A DNA stretch of 64,000 nt from Dokdonia donghaensis DSW-1. GTDB lineage: Bacteria; Bacteroidota; Bacteroidia; Flavobacteriales; Flavobacteriaceae. The notes below the pieces were generated by a model, which saw only the letters and a list, made by a program, of their open reading frames with translations, was not told the DNA's origin and did no database searches. Both the position numbers and the translations under genes were made by a program. Location of the stretch: positions 2,365,501 to 2,429,500 of the forward strand of contig NZ_CP015125.1 in assembly GCF_001653755.1 (NCBI RefSeq). The letters are read 5' to 3'. Positions 7,866 through 17,405 of the stretch are shown here, in pieces (the first letter of the stretch is position 1; each line of letters begins with the position of its first letter).

Positions 7866-10800
7866 TTAAGAGTTTTTCTCAACCCAAAGCCTCGCATTTA
7901 CAAATGCCTCTAGCCAAGGACTTACCTCATCTGTGTGTGGAGTAGGGTAGTGTGCCCAGTTCCAAGGGAAGGTAGAGCGCTCTATGTGTGGCATAGTTGC
8001 AAGGTGACGCCCTGTGGTGTCACAAATCATTGCGGTATTAAAGTCAGATCCATTAGGATTTGCAGGGTATCCTTCATAGCCATAGGTTGCTACAATATCA
8101 TAAGCATCTTTGCCCATAGGTAAATTAAATTTACCTTCTCCGTGAGATATCCATACGCCTAGCGTAGTACCTTCTAGTGAAGATAACATTACACTGTTAT
8201 TCTTTTCAATTTTTACAGAGGTAAAATTGCTCTCGTGCTTGTGACTATCATTATGAGACATCTTTGCAAGTTGCTTATGCTCTGGATTGATAAGGTCTAA
8301 TTCTAAAAACAACTGGCAACCATTACAAATACCTACAGAGAGCGTATCCTCACGAGCAAAGAAATTTTTAATCGCTTTATTTGCCTTCTCATTATATTTT
8401 ATAGCTCCTGCCCAACCCTTTGCAGAGCCGAGTACATCACTATTTGAAAAACCACCTACAGCTCCTAAAAACTGGATGTCTTCTAGCGTCTCACGTCCTT
8501 CTATTAAGTCTGTCATATGCACATCCTTAACATCAAAACCAGCTAGGTACATTGCATTTGCCATCTCACGCTCAGAGTTACTTCCTTTCTCTCTAAGTAT
8601 AGCGGCTTTAGGTCTAGGTTTACCTGTGTCAAGTACTGGTTTTTTACCTGTAAAGTGTACAGGGAATGTATAATCTAGCGCTTGATTTTTATAGTTATCA
8701 AAACGATCTTGAGCAAGTCCATTTGCTGTTTGCTTGCTATCTAGTAAGAATGAAGTTTTAAACCAAGTATCACGTAGTGAACTCACGTTAAGACCCATCT
8801 CGACACCATTGCTCTTAATTACAAGCTCTGCGGTATCTGTTACATTTCCTATTTTAAAGAAGGCTACATTATTAGCTGCAAGGACATCTTCTACACCAGC
8901 ATCTGCCTGAAAGACAACACCAGCATTTTCTGAGAAGAGTAATTTTATTAGATCTTGTTCTCCAATTTCTGTGAGATCAAGACTTGCACCAAGATTTGTG
9001 TCTGCAAAGCAAAGTTCGAGTAGTGTAGTTATAAGACCACCACTAGCTACATCGTGTCCTGCTTGTATTTTATTATCTTTTATTAACTCCTGTAATGTAT
9101 TAAAGGCTGTTTTGAAGTTATCATCACTTACAACAGTAGGAGCTTCATTACCTATGCAATGGCATACTTGCGCAAAACTAGAGCCACCTAGTTTATGACT
9201 ATCACCAGACATATTGATGTAATAAATAGCACCACCATCCTTTTGAAGCACTGGCTCTACTACTTGATTTATATTATTACAGCTACCTGCGGCACTTATC
9301 ACAACGGTACCTGGAGCTATCACATCTCCATCTGGATATTTTTGCTTCATCGAGAGACTGTCTTTACCGGTAGGTACGTTTATACCTAGGTTAATAGCCA
9401 TCTCAGATATAGCTTCTACTGCTTTGTAAAGTCTAGTATCTTCGCCCTCATTTTTACAAGGCCACATCCAGTTTGCAGATAGACTTACAGACTGTAATCC
9501 ATCTGTAAGTGGTGCCCACACAATGTTTGTAAGAGACTCTGCGATACTGTTTTTACTACCAGCTACTGGGTTTATAAGTCCAGAAACAGGTGAATGGCCT
9601 ATTGAAGTTGCAATACCTTCTGTACTCTTAAAATCCATAGCCATTACACCTACATTATTTAAAGGAAGTTGTAATGGTCCTACACATTGTTGCTTTGCAA
9701 CTCTACCACCTACACAACGATCTACCTTGTTAGTAAGCCAGTCTTTACAAGCTACTGCTTCTAGCTGCAAGACCTGCTCTAAATAGTCGTGTATATTACC
9801 TAACTCATAAGTAGGCTCTTTATAATCACGTGCTACCGTAATATCTGTCATCACGGTTTTAGGCGAACTACCAAACATATCATCTAGGTGCAAATCCATA
9901 GGACTTTTTCCTGTGGTAGCACTTTTAAATGTAAACCTGTGATCTGTCGTCACGTCACCTACTTCATACATAGGAGATCTCTCACGATCTGCTATACGTT
10001 GTAATGTATCAATGTCTTCCTTTCCTATAACTAGTCCCATACGCTCTTGAGACTCATTACCTATAATCTCTTTTGCAGATAGAGTAGGGTCACCTACGGG
10101 AAGTTTGTCTAAATCTATAAGACCCCCAGTATCTTCTACAAGTTCTGACAGACAGTTTAAGTGTCCGCCAGCACCGTGATCGTGTATAGATACAATAGGG
10201 TTTACATCACTCTCCACCATACCACGTACAGCATTTGCCGCACGCTTTTGCATTTCTGGATTAGAGCGTTGTACGGCATTAAGTTCAATACCAGAGTCTA
10301 GAGCGCCTGTATCTGCACTTGATACTGCAGCACCACCCATACCTATTCTATAATTCTCACCACCTAGTATTACAATTTTGTCACCATCTTGAGGTGTATC
10401 TTTTAATGCCTGTTCTTTCTTCCCGTAGCCTATACCACCGGCTTGCATAATTACTTTGTCATAACCTAGACGTTGCCCATCTTCTTGATGCTCAAAAGTG
10501 AGCACTGAACCGGCTATAAGTGGTTGTCCAAATTTATTTCCAAAATCTGAAGCTCCATTTGATGCTTTTATGAGAAGGTCTATTGGGTTTTGATAAAGCC
10601 ACTTTCTTTCTTCCATACCCTGTTCCCAAGGGCGGTCTTGCTCAAGCCTTGAGTAAGGCGTCATATACACAGCAGTACCTGCTAGCGGTAAAGATCCTTT
10701 ACCACCTGCTAGTCTATCTCTTATCTCACCACCAGAACCTGTAGCCGCACCATTAAATGGCTCTACTGTAGTAGGGAAGTTGTGAGTCTCAGCTTTAATA

Positions 10801-11525
10801 GAAATCACAGATTCAAACTCTTTTTCTGTGTAGTAATCTGGTTTGTCTGCCGTATTTGGCGCAAACTGAGTGGCCTTAGGACCTTCTATAAAGGCAACAT
10901 TATCTTTATAAGCAGAGACAATCGTATTCGGATTTTCGGCAGAGGTCTTTTTAATAAGCTTAAATAGGGAAGATGGCATTTCTTCGCCGTCTATTACAAA
11001 CGTTCCATTAAAAATCTTGTGACGGCAGTGCTCAGAATTTACTTGGCTAAAACCAAAAACTTCAGAGTCTGTAAGTGGTCTTCCTATTTTGGCTGCTACA
11101 CCTTCTAGATATGTCACTTCCTCATCACTTAGCGATAGTCCTTCTTTTTCATTATATGCGGCAATGTCTGTTATAGGGAGAATTTCTTCTGGTGTAACCT
11201 CAATATCAAAAATAGTTTGGTCTAATGATTCAAACTGTTGAGATATCATTGGGTCAAAAGTTGTTTCCGCTTTCGCGAAAGCGAACTCCTCAATTCTCAC
11301 AATACCGGTAATACCCATATTTTGAGTAATCTCAACAGCATTAGTACTCCACGGAGTAATCATAGCTGCACGAGGGCCAATAAAAAAAGCGTCAATAGTA
11401 GACGCTTCAATTTGTGGGGAGTTGCCAAAAAGCCATACAAGCTTAGCAATATCTTCTTGTGTAAAGTCTTGTGTAGTTTGCACCGCATACACAGTGTTCT
11501 GAGGGTTACCAAAAAAGTGGATCAT
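7866..11525 (-). CDS. purL: Phosphoribosylformylglycinamidine synthase, single-chain PurL
   Basis: This enzyme converts FGAR to FGAM with glutamine and ATP, the fourth step of purine synthesis. At 1,219 residues it is the large fused type. It has an N-terminal PurS-like domain, two AIRS-like ATP-binding halves (with motifs such as SVISIKAETHNFPTTVEP and HDHGAGGHLNCLSELVEDTGG) and a C-terminal class I glutaminase containing GICNGCQLFLEL and SHGEGKF. The dispersed palindrome sits in the linker after the PurS-like domain and reads AFAKA in frame. The start ATG at 11523-11525 fits the family (MIHFFGNP). It is monocistronic, with its own terminator, and divergent from the next gene. Confidence 0.97.
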   Translation of the reverse strand: MIHFFGNPQNTVYAVQTTQDFTQEDIAKLVWLFGNSPQIEASTIDAFFIGPRAAMITPWSTNAVEITQNMGITGIVRIEEFAFAKAETTFDPMISQQFESLDQTIFDIEVTPEEILPITDIAAYNEKEGLSLSDEEVTYLEGVAAKIGRPLTDSEVFGFSQVNSEHCRHKIFNGTFVIDGEEMPSSLFKLIKKTSAENPNTIVSAYKDNVAFIEGPKATQFAPNTADKPDYYTEKEFESVISIKAETHNFPTTVEPFNGAATGSGGEIRDRLAGGKGSLPLAGTAVYMTPYSRLEQDRPWEQGMEERKWLYQNPIDLLIKASNGASDFGNKFGQPLIAGSVLTFEHQEDGQRLGYDKVIMQAGGIGYGKKEQALKDTPQDGDKIVILGGENYRIGMGGAAVSSADTGALDSGIELNAVQRSNPEMQKRAANAVRGMVESDVNPIVSIHDHGAGGHLNCLSELVEDTGGLIDLDKLPVGDPTLSAKEIIGNESQERMGLVIGKEDIDTLQRIADRERSPMYEVGDVTTDHRFTFKSATTGKSPMDLHLDDMFGSSPKTVMTDITVARDYKEPTYELGNIHDYLEQVLQLEAVACKDWLTNKVDRCVGGRVAKQQCVGPLQLPLNNVGVMAMDFKSTEGIATSIGHSPVSGLINPVAGSKNSIAESLTNIVWAPLTDGLQSVSLSANWMWPCKNEGEDTRLYKAVEAISEMAINLGINVPTGKDSLSMKQKYPDGDVIAPGTVVISAAGSCNNINQVVEPVLQKDGGAIYYINMSGDSHKLGGSSFAQVCHCIGNEAPTVVSDDNFKTAFNTLQELIKDNKIQAGHDVASGGLITTLLELCFADTNLGASLDLTEIGEQDLIKLLFSENAGVVFQADAGVEDVLAANNVAFFKIGNVTDTAELVIKSNGVEMGLNVSSLRDTWFKTSFLLDSKQTANGLAQDRFDNYKNQALDYTFPVHFTGKKPVLDTGKPRPKAAILREKGSNSEREMANAMYLAGFDVKDVHMTDLIEGRETLEDIQFLGAVGGFSNSDVLGSAKGWAGAIKYNEKANKAIKNFFAREDTLSVGICNGCQLFLELDLINPEHKQLAKMSHNDSHKHESNFTSVKIEKNNSVMLSSLEGTTLGVWISHGEGKFNLPMGKDAYDIVATYGYEGYPANPNGSDFNTAMICDTTGRHLATMPHIERSTFPWNWAHYPTPHTDEVSPWLEAFVNARLWVEKNS
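11268..11283. repeat. Dispersed palindrome copy 4 (CGCTTTCGCGAAAGCG)
   Basis: A perfect 16-bp palindrome inside purL, translated as AFAKA between the PurS-like and synthase domains. Confidence 0.9.
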
Positions 11526-11662
11526 CCGAGTGGTTTTGTTGTGTGTTTTTGAAAAAGTAAAATTACTTAATATTTATTTATGTTAATGGTAGGAATTAAG
11601 GAGATTAAAATGTTTATTAAATGAGTTGTTAACCATAACCGTGAATAAACATTATTATATCG

Positions 11663-11670
11663 TATCTTTC
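11663..11670 (+). promoter_or_regulatory. Candidate -7 element (TATCTTTC) of a Bacteroidetes promoter
   Basis: TATCTTT resembles the flavobacterial -7 consensus TAnnTTTG and is 28 bases before the start codon of the secreted GEVED protein. No convincing -33 TTG is correctly spaced, so this is tentative. The same heptamer precedes the genes at 25789 and 58774. Confidence 0.3.
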
Positions 11671-11697
11671 TGATATACAACTATAAAAAATCCAAAA

Positions 11698-14600
11698 ATG
11701 ATAAGAAAATTACTTGCAATTTCTTTACTAGTAATGAGTATGTCGGTATTTGCACAAGAAACACAACCTGTTTCTACTGTAGGTACTGGAACTTATTTAG
11801 GTAAAACAGAACCCCTACGAGATTTCCCCACTCTTTCTTCAAGTCCAAGTTATGGATTTTCTGAACTCAATATTGTTGAAAATAACTTTGGCGTTTCACC
11901 TGGAGCGTCACAAAGTGCACTGCCGCTTAATGGTGATCCAGTAAGCCAGCGTACGATGGGAGAAAATATGAGCTACGCGCCCATAGTAAACTTTGATGGA
12001 GCAAATGCTTCTGAAGGCCAAGCTACACCACCAGATCCTTCTGGCGCTGTAGGACCTAATCACTATGTACAAGGTGTTAACCTTGTGATTAAAATATATG
12101 ACAAAATAGGTAACCTACTAGCCGGACCTACATCATTAGGAGAATTTTTAGGTAATGGCGCAAATAATGGAGATCCCATTATAATGTATGATCAACTTGC
12201 AGATAGATGGTTTGTAAGCCAATTTCAAACATCTAACAATGCCTTAATTATAGGTATATCTGAAACTCCAGACCCTACAGGCGCTTATTTCTTATATGAA
12301 TATCCACTAGATTCATTTCCAGATTATCCACACTATGCAATCTGGCCAGATGCATATTACCTTACATCAAACAAGAGTGGTGCAACCACATACGCATTAG
12401 ACCGTGATGCATTACTTGCGGGTGAAGCAAACCCAGCAATACAAGGTTTTAATTTACCTGGTGTTATTGCAAATCCTAATACAGTATTTAGCCCAGAACC
12501 AGCGAACTTAACAGGATTTTCATTTCCTCAGGGTGATGTCCCAGGTTACATTGTTTATTTACAAGATGATGGTTGGGGTGCGGCTTTTGACCACCTTAAA
12601 GTATGGGAATTAGATATAGATTTTGATAATCCAGCAAACTCAACGGTATCTGCACCGTTAGAAATACCAACAGCACCTTTTGATTCGTTTTTTGCACCGT
12701 TTGGAGAAGGAGAGCTTGATCAGCCATTAACAAATCAAAAAATTGATATGCTAAGTGGAATTATTTCATATGCAGCAAATTATAGAACTTTTGAAGATCA
12801 CAACTCTTGGCTTATCACCTTTAATGTCGATGTAAATAGTGATAATACGACTTCTGGAATACGCTGGATAGAGTTGCGAAATAGCGACACAGAGCCTTGG
12901 TCAATATTCCAAGAAGGAACTTATGCACCAGATGATGGTAATAGCAGATTTATGGGAAGTGGAGCAATGGATGCTCAGGGTAACATAGGTCTTGCTTTTA
13001 ATGTAGGTGGTCCAGATCAAGAAGTAGGGATAAGCTATACTGGACGTTTTGACGGTGATGCACCTGGAGAAATGACGGCAGCTGAGCAAATCATAGTAGA
13101 AGGTGGAGGAATACAGTCTAATACAAACCGCTTTGGAGATTATTCTCACCTTACTATGGATCCAGACAATTTTACATTTTGGCATACATCAGAATATTTT
13201 TCTGCTGACAATTTTTGGAATACACGCATTGCGTCTTTTAATCTTTCTGCTGGTTTTGAAACAGATCTAGGTGTTCTTTCTATAGTAACTCCTGAAGATG
13301 GAGCCCTTACCAATGCAGAAACTGTAGAAGTTACCGTACGTAACTTTGGAACAGTAGCTCAAAGTGATATTCCTGTCACCTTAACCTTAGACGGTGTAGA
13401 GATTGCAAATGAAGTTATCGCTGGGCCTATTGAACCGGGTACTATTATAAATTACACATTTACTGCCACAGCAGATATGTCTACAGAAGGACAGACTTAT
13501 ATGCTTGAAGCTACAACTGGCTTATCTGGAGATCAGGCTGCTGTTAACGACTCTGCGATTAAAGAAGTAATGCACCTCTTTATGGCAGATGTAGGTGTTT
13601 CAACATTAGTCACCCCTATAGATGGTTCTGGACTTACTGCTGAAGAGACTGTTGTGATAGAAATTACCAATTTTGGATCACAAGATCAGACAGATTTCCC
13701 AGTAGAATATAGTATAAACAATGGTACTCCAGTAGTTGAAACTTTTACAGAAATACTTACTGCAGGAAGCACATCTACTTTTACATTTACAGCAACTGCA
13801 GATCTATCTGAATTAACAACGTATGATTTTTCAATAAAAACAGTTCTTAGTGGAGACCAAGATGCTTCAAACGACGAATTTCTAGCTTCAGTTGAAAATG
13901 ACTATTGCCTCCCAGCAGCTTTAAACGGTTGTAATGTAGACGGTATCAAGCAATTTATTCTTAGTACTATAAGTGCAGATGATGGGGCTGATGGTTGTAA
14001 TACTGAGCCAGACGGCAGCCCAGCTGGGTATGCAGATAGAACAGACCTTAGTACAGAATTAAGTAATCTTGCAGGATCAAATGTATATACATTAAGAGCA
14101 AGACAAAACTGGGGAGGCGGAGCCGGTGTTGAAGCGCTTTCTGTTTGGATTGATTTTAATGACAATGGAGGTTTTGAACCAGAAGAACAGCTTATAGCTG
14201 GTGAATTTTTTCAATCATCAAATGTACTAGAGGACTTTACGCTTACTATTCCTGAAGGAGCGGCTCTAGGTTCTCACAGACTTCGTGCAAAAGCAATTGA
14301 TACATCTGCAAATGGTGATATAAATAATCCTTGTAGTGATTTTTCATTTGGAGAAGTACAAGATTATTCGGTGGTAATCACAGATCAACTTCAAACAGCA
14401 GATATCGGTGTAGTTGCTATCACAGCACCAGAGTCTGGTGTTGAGCTAGGTAATCAAGATGTTACCATCGAGATGTCTAATTTTGGTTCTTTAGAGCAAA
14501 TTGATTTTGATGTACAGTATACTGTTAATGGAGGTACTCCAGTTGTAGAAACTATTGATACTGCAATAGGTCCTGGATCATCTATTTCTTATACTTTTTC

Positions 14601-14994
14601 ACAGCAAGCAGATTTAAGCGAAATCACAACCTATGATATCGAAGCAAGAACATTACTTGCATTTGACTCTAATGGTACTAATAATGCGGCTACAACTACT
14701 GTGGAATCTACACTTACCGTAGACGATCTAAGTGTAGACTTTTCTGATCTCACGGTAACTAAACTTGAAAATAATAATTTTGATGTGATGCTTACTACAA
14801 ATTTTGATGGTCGATTTTACGTAGGGTTGTCAAATATTTTGGGACAACAATTAAAGTATAAACCTATTGCAAAGGATGCAAACGGATATCGTGTCAACCT
14901 TGACTTATCTAGTATTTCTACAGGGATTTATGTTATTAAGGTAAATGACTTAAGAGGTAACTTTGTGAAAACAGCTAAAATTCTAGTTGAATAA
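11698..14994 (+). CDS. Large secreted T9SS cargo protein with CARDB-like and GEVED domains
   Basis: An exported 1,098-residue protein with no recognisable catalytic site. MIRKLLAISLLVMSMSVFAQ is the signal peptide. Residues of about 100-530 form a propeller-like domain starting with PPDPSGAVGPNHYVQGVN. Two CARDB-like repeats follow (DLGVLSIVTPEDG..., DVGVSTLVTPIDG...), then a GEVED domain (ending GEVQDYSVVI), a third CARDB-like repeat and a C-terminal type A T9SS sorting domain (GIYVIKVNDLRG). The three CARDB repeats share phrases such as NNGTPVVET / NGGTPVVET, indicating internal duplication. It is probably a surface adhesin or polymer-binding protein; this role is inferred from the domains only. 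It is divergent from purL and ends at a strong terminator. Confidence 0.88.
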   Translation: MIRKLLAISLLVMSMSVFAQETQPVSTVGTGTYLGKTEPLRDFPTLSSSPSYGFSELNIVENNFGVSPGASQSALPLNGDPVSQRTMGENMSYAPIVNFDGANASEGQATPPDPSGAVGPNHYVQGVNLVIKIYDKIGNLLAGPTSLGEFLGNGANNGDPIIMYDQLADRWFVSQFQTSNNALIIGISETPDPTGAYFLYEYPLDSFPDYPHYAIWPDAYYLTSNKSGATTYALDRDALLAGEANPAIQGFNLPGVIANPNTVFSPEPANLTGFSFPQGDVPGYIVYLQDDGWGAAFDHLKVWELDIDFDNPANSTVSAPLEIPTAPFDSFFAPFGEGELDQPLTNQKIDMLSGIISYAANYRTFEDHNSWLITFNVDVNSDNTTSGIRWIELRNSDTEPWSIFQEGTYAPDDGNSRFMGSGAMDAQGNIGLAFNVGGPDQEVGISYTGRFDGDAPGEMTAAEQIIVEGGGIQSNTNRFGDYSHLTMDPDNFTFWHTSEYFSADNFWNTRIASFNLSAGFETDLGVLSIVTPEDGALTNAETVEVTVRNFGTVAQSDIPVTLTLDGVEIANEVIAGPIEPGTIINYTFTATADMSTEGQTYMLEATTGLSGDQAAVNDSAIKEVMHLFMADVGVSTLVTPIDGSGLTAEETVVIEITNFGSQDQTDFPVEYSINNGTPVVETFTEILTAGSTSTFTFTATADLSELTTYDFSIKTVLSGDQDASNDEFLASVENDYCLPAALNGCNVDGIKQFILSTISADDGADGCNTEPDGSPAGYADRTDLSTELSNLAGSNVYTLRARQNWGGGAGVEALSVWIDFNDNGGFEPEEQLIAGEFFQSSNVLEDFTLTIPEGAALGSHRLRAKAIDTSANGDINNPCSDFSFGEVQDYSVVITDQLQTADIGVVAITAPESGVELGNQDVTIEMSNFGSLEQIDFDVQYTVNGGTPVVETIDTAIGPGSSISYTFSQQADLSEITTYDIEARTLLAFDSNGTNNAATTTVESTLTVDDLSVDFSDLTVTKLENNNFDVMLTTNFDGRFYVGLSNILGQQLKYKPIAKDANGYRVNLDLSSISTGIYVIKVNDLRGNFVKTAKILVE

Positions 14995-15012
14995 AAGCAA
15001 TTTTCAGCTTAA

Positions 15013-15050
15013 ACAAAAAGGGATAGACCTCGTGGTCTATCCCTTTTTGT
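15013..15050. terminator. Bidirectional hairpin terminator between convergent genes
   Basis: The 17-bp inverted repeat ACAAAAAGGGATAGACC / GGTCTATCCCTTTTTGT has a 4-nt loop, flanked by A-rich and T-rich sequence. It separates the plus-strand cargo gene from the minus-strand endonuclease gene and can serve both. Confidence 0.92.
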
Positions 15051-15080
15051 TTTTTAAATAACTACATCTAGTTGTGTAAG

Positions 15081-16115
15081 CTACTTTATGACTAGTCTCT
15101 TTGAAGCATCATTAATTTGTAATATATACATACCAGATGAAAGATTTGAAACGTCTAGTGTTTTATATCTTTTATGGTTAGAGGTAGTCTCATTATATAA
15201 AACTTGTCCTAATAAGTTATATATTTTTAAAGAAGTAATATCTTGATTGCTTTCAACTTGAACCACCGTATTTGCTGGGTTAGGAAAAATACTAGCCTCT
15301 ATAAACTCAGAAGAAGGAGCAGAGAGCTCTCCCCAAAAATCCTCAGCAGGTTCGCCTCCCCAAATATTTGTAGCCAGAATAGGGTTGTCTATAAAAGGAT
15401 TTCTATTACCATATTCTGCCTCTAGAGGGTCATTGCGTTGCATCTCTACTTCAGATACTGGATCTTCTACATTCCATTCTAAAAATAGCTGTAACATTTG
15501 TGTATCACCTTGTAATGGTCCTTGCCCCACAAGTGATGGTAAACATTGCTCACCATAACGCACATACATATACATCATTGCTCGTGCAACATCACCTTTC
15601 CATTCATCACCAGGATACCAGTCTCCAGAACCTACGTCGCCAGAGTTTCCACTGCCATCGTTAAACTTTTTTGATCCTCTATTACCATTGCGCTGTACAT
15701 CACTAGGTCGTAAGTTATGGGGATCTGCTACGATACCATTACTACTATTACTTGCCGAACCCATTGGAGGATTTGCTAGGCTACGAGGGAAGGTATGCTC
15801 TCTATTATACTCACAGTTATCACCACCAAATTCATTATTTGATCTTGTAATATCTGTGGTACAGTTACCATCGTTATCATTGAAACCATAAATAAGTAAA
15901 ACCTCAGAGTCATCCTCAGGGTTTGCATCTGTAATTTTGGTAGTGTCTCTAAAATCTCCGTAAGTATAATTTTCATTATACACAGAAAGTTTTAATCGCA
16001 ACTCTTGCAGCAATTCTGTACCCGTAAGATATACAGCCGTATCATCATAATACGCTTGTTGAGCAATACTTATAAAAGGTAGGAGTAAAAGTAAAAGTGA
16101 GGAATATCTTTTCAT
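15081..16115 (-). CDS. Secreted endonuclease I (EndA/NucM-type) with T9SS sorting domain
   Basis: A non-specific extracellular nuclease of the endonuclease I family, probably for scavenging nucleotides from environmental DNA. The signal peptide is MKRYSSLLLLLLPFISIAQQ. The His-Me-finger core is visible as CEYNREHTFPRS, followed by ADPHNLRPSDVQRNGNRGSK and GDVARAMMYMYVRYG. The C-terminal segment from about FIEASIFPNPANTVV to the end is a type A T9SS sorting domain (NLSSGMYILQIND). It follows the rRNA methyltransferase gene on the same strand by 9 bases and is probably cotranscribed with it, although the functions are unrelated. Confidence 0.93.
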   Translation of the reverse strand: MKRYSSLLLLLLPFISIAQQAYYDDTAVYLTGTELLQELRLKLSVYNENYTYGDFRDTTKITDANPEDDSEVLLIYGFNDNDGNCTTDITRSNNEFGGDNCEYNREHTFPRSLANPPMGSASNSSNGIVADPHNLRPSDVQRNGNRGSKKFNDGSGNSGDVGSGDWYPGDEWKGDVARAMMYMYVRYGEQCLPSLVGQGPLQGDTQMLQLFLEWNVEDPVSEVEMQRNDPLEAEYGNRNPFIDNPILATNIWGGEPAEDFWGELSAPSSEFIEASIFPNPANTVVQVESNQDITSLKIYNLLGQVLYNETTSNHKRYKTLDVSNLSSGMYILQINDASKRLVIK

Positions 16116-16124
16116 AGTCTTCTT

Positions 16125-17336
16125 TTATTGCTTTCGCGAAAGCAAAGCCATATAAAATCCATCATATCCAGATTTTGCTGGGCTTACTGTTTCTTCTTTT
16201 TCTAATTGAAATTTCTGACCCTGCTCTGTAGCCAAAAATGCTTGTACTTGTTCTTGATTTTCTCTGGGTAATATAGAACAGGTAGCATACACCATCTTAC
16301 CACCATCTTTTACAATCTTGCTGTAGTTTTGAAGTATGTCTGCTTGACGCTGTACCACCTTATCTACAAATTCTGGTTGTAATTTCCATTTTAAATCCGG
16401 GTTACGTTTTATTGTACCTAGACCTGTACAAGGAGCATCAATCAAAACACGATCTGCAGAGTTGTATAGCTTTTTGAATACTTTAGTAGAGGTAATTTCT
16501 CTTGTCTCGATATTATGTGCTCCTGCACGCTTAGATCTTCTTTTGAGCTCTCTAAGCTTTCCGGAATAAATATCCATTGCTATTATTTGCCCTTTGTTTT
16601 GCATAAGAGCAGCTAGATGAAGTGTCTTACCACCAGCTCCTGCACAAGCATCTACCACACGCATACCCGGTTCTACCTCTAGCATACGAGCAACTTTTTG
16701 AGAAGATGCATCTTGTACCTCAAAAAATCCATTTTTAAACGCCTCAGAAGTAAATACATTTTTGCGCTCTACAAGTTCGAGTGCATCTGGATGAGTATCT
16801 AGAATTTTTGTATCTATATCTTGATCTGCAAGAGTATTACGTACTTCTTTTACAGTAGCTTTGAGAGAATTTGCTCGTAATACAACCTGAGCTTGCGTGT
16901 TAAGTGCTGCTAGCTCTGCTCCCCATTTCTTTCCAAGTGCTTTTTCTCCCATCTCGTCCATCCAGTCTGGAATAGACTCCTTGTATTTTCTAATTTTTGA
17001 CAATTCATCAAAACGTCCTTTAATACGGCGTGTAGGGATAGGCTCCATTTGTTTCCAATCTGGCACTTCGATACCACGTAGTGTAGCCCACACTGCAAAT
17101 AACCTAAATAAATTAGGTCTACTATATGGTGCTTTTACCTCTGCAATTTCAGAGTAAAGACGTTTCCATCTTACAATGTCATAGACCGTCTCTGCTATAA
17201 AGCTACGATCTCTCGAACCCCATCGTTTGTCAAATTTGAGAACCTTGCGCAGTACTTTATCTGCTTGCTCTCCATCATTAAATATCATTCCCAATGCATC
17301 TACTGCTGCAAAGACTAGATTTCTGTGTAATTTCAT
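16125..17336 (-). CDS. RsmB/NOP2-family SAM-dependent RNA cytosine methyltransferase
   Basis: Transfers methyl from SAM to C5 of a cytosine, probably in 16S rRNA, as in the RsmB/RsmF/Nop2 group. An N-terminal NusB-like helical region (residues 1-140, with KRWGSRDRSFIAETVYDIVRW) precedes the Rossmann core. The SAM motif is VVDACAGAGGKTLHLAAL, and the two catalytic cysteine motifs are LIDAPCTGLGTIKRNPD and MVYATCSILPREN. The gene's last codons (LLSRKQ) are encoded by the dispersed palindrome, which forms the C-terminal tail. The start MKLHRNLVFA is typical. It lies upstream of the endonuclease I gene in an apparent two-gene operon. Whether it modifies C967 or another site is not clear. Confidence 0.92.
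   Translation of the reverse strand: MKLHRNLVFAAVDALGMIFNDGEQADKVLRKVLKFDKRWGSRDRSFIAETVYDIVRWKRLYSEIAEVKAPYSRPNLFRLFAVWATLRGIEVPDWKQMEPIPTRRIKGRFDELSKIRKYKESIPDWMDEMGEKALGKKWGAELAALNTQAQVVLRANSLKATVKEVRNTLADQDIDTKILDTHPDALELVERKNVFTSEAFKNGFFEVQDASSQKVARMLEVEPGMRVVDACAGAGGKTLHLAALMQNKGQIIAMDIYSGKLRELKRRSKRAGAHNIETREITSTKVFKKLYNSADRVLIDAPCTGLGTIKRNPDLKWKLQPEFVDKVVQRQADILQNYSKIVKDGGKMVYATCSILPRENQEQVQAFLATEQGQKFQLEKEETVSPAKSGYDGFYMALLSRKQ
16130..16143. repeat. Dispersed palindrome copy 5 (GCTTTCGCGAAAGC)
   Basis: A perfect 14-bp core forming the final codons of the rRNA methyltransferase gene, read as LSRK just before the stop. Confidence 0.9.
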
Positions 17337-17405
17337 ACTATATTTTGAAGCTGCAAAGGTATTGGTTCTTTAATGAATAGTACTATTTTTACTAAAATTT
17401 TGACA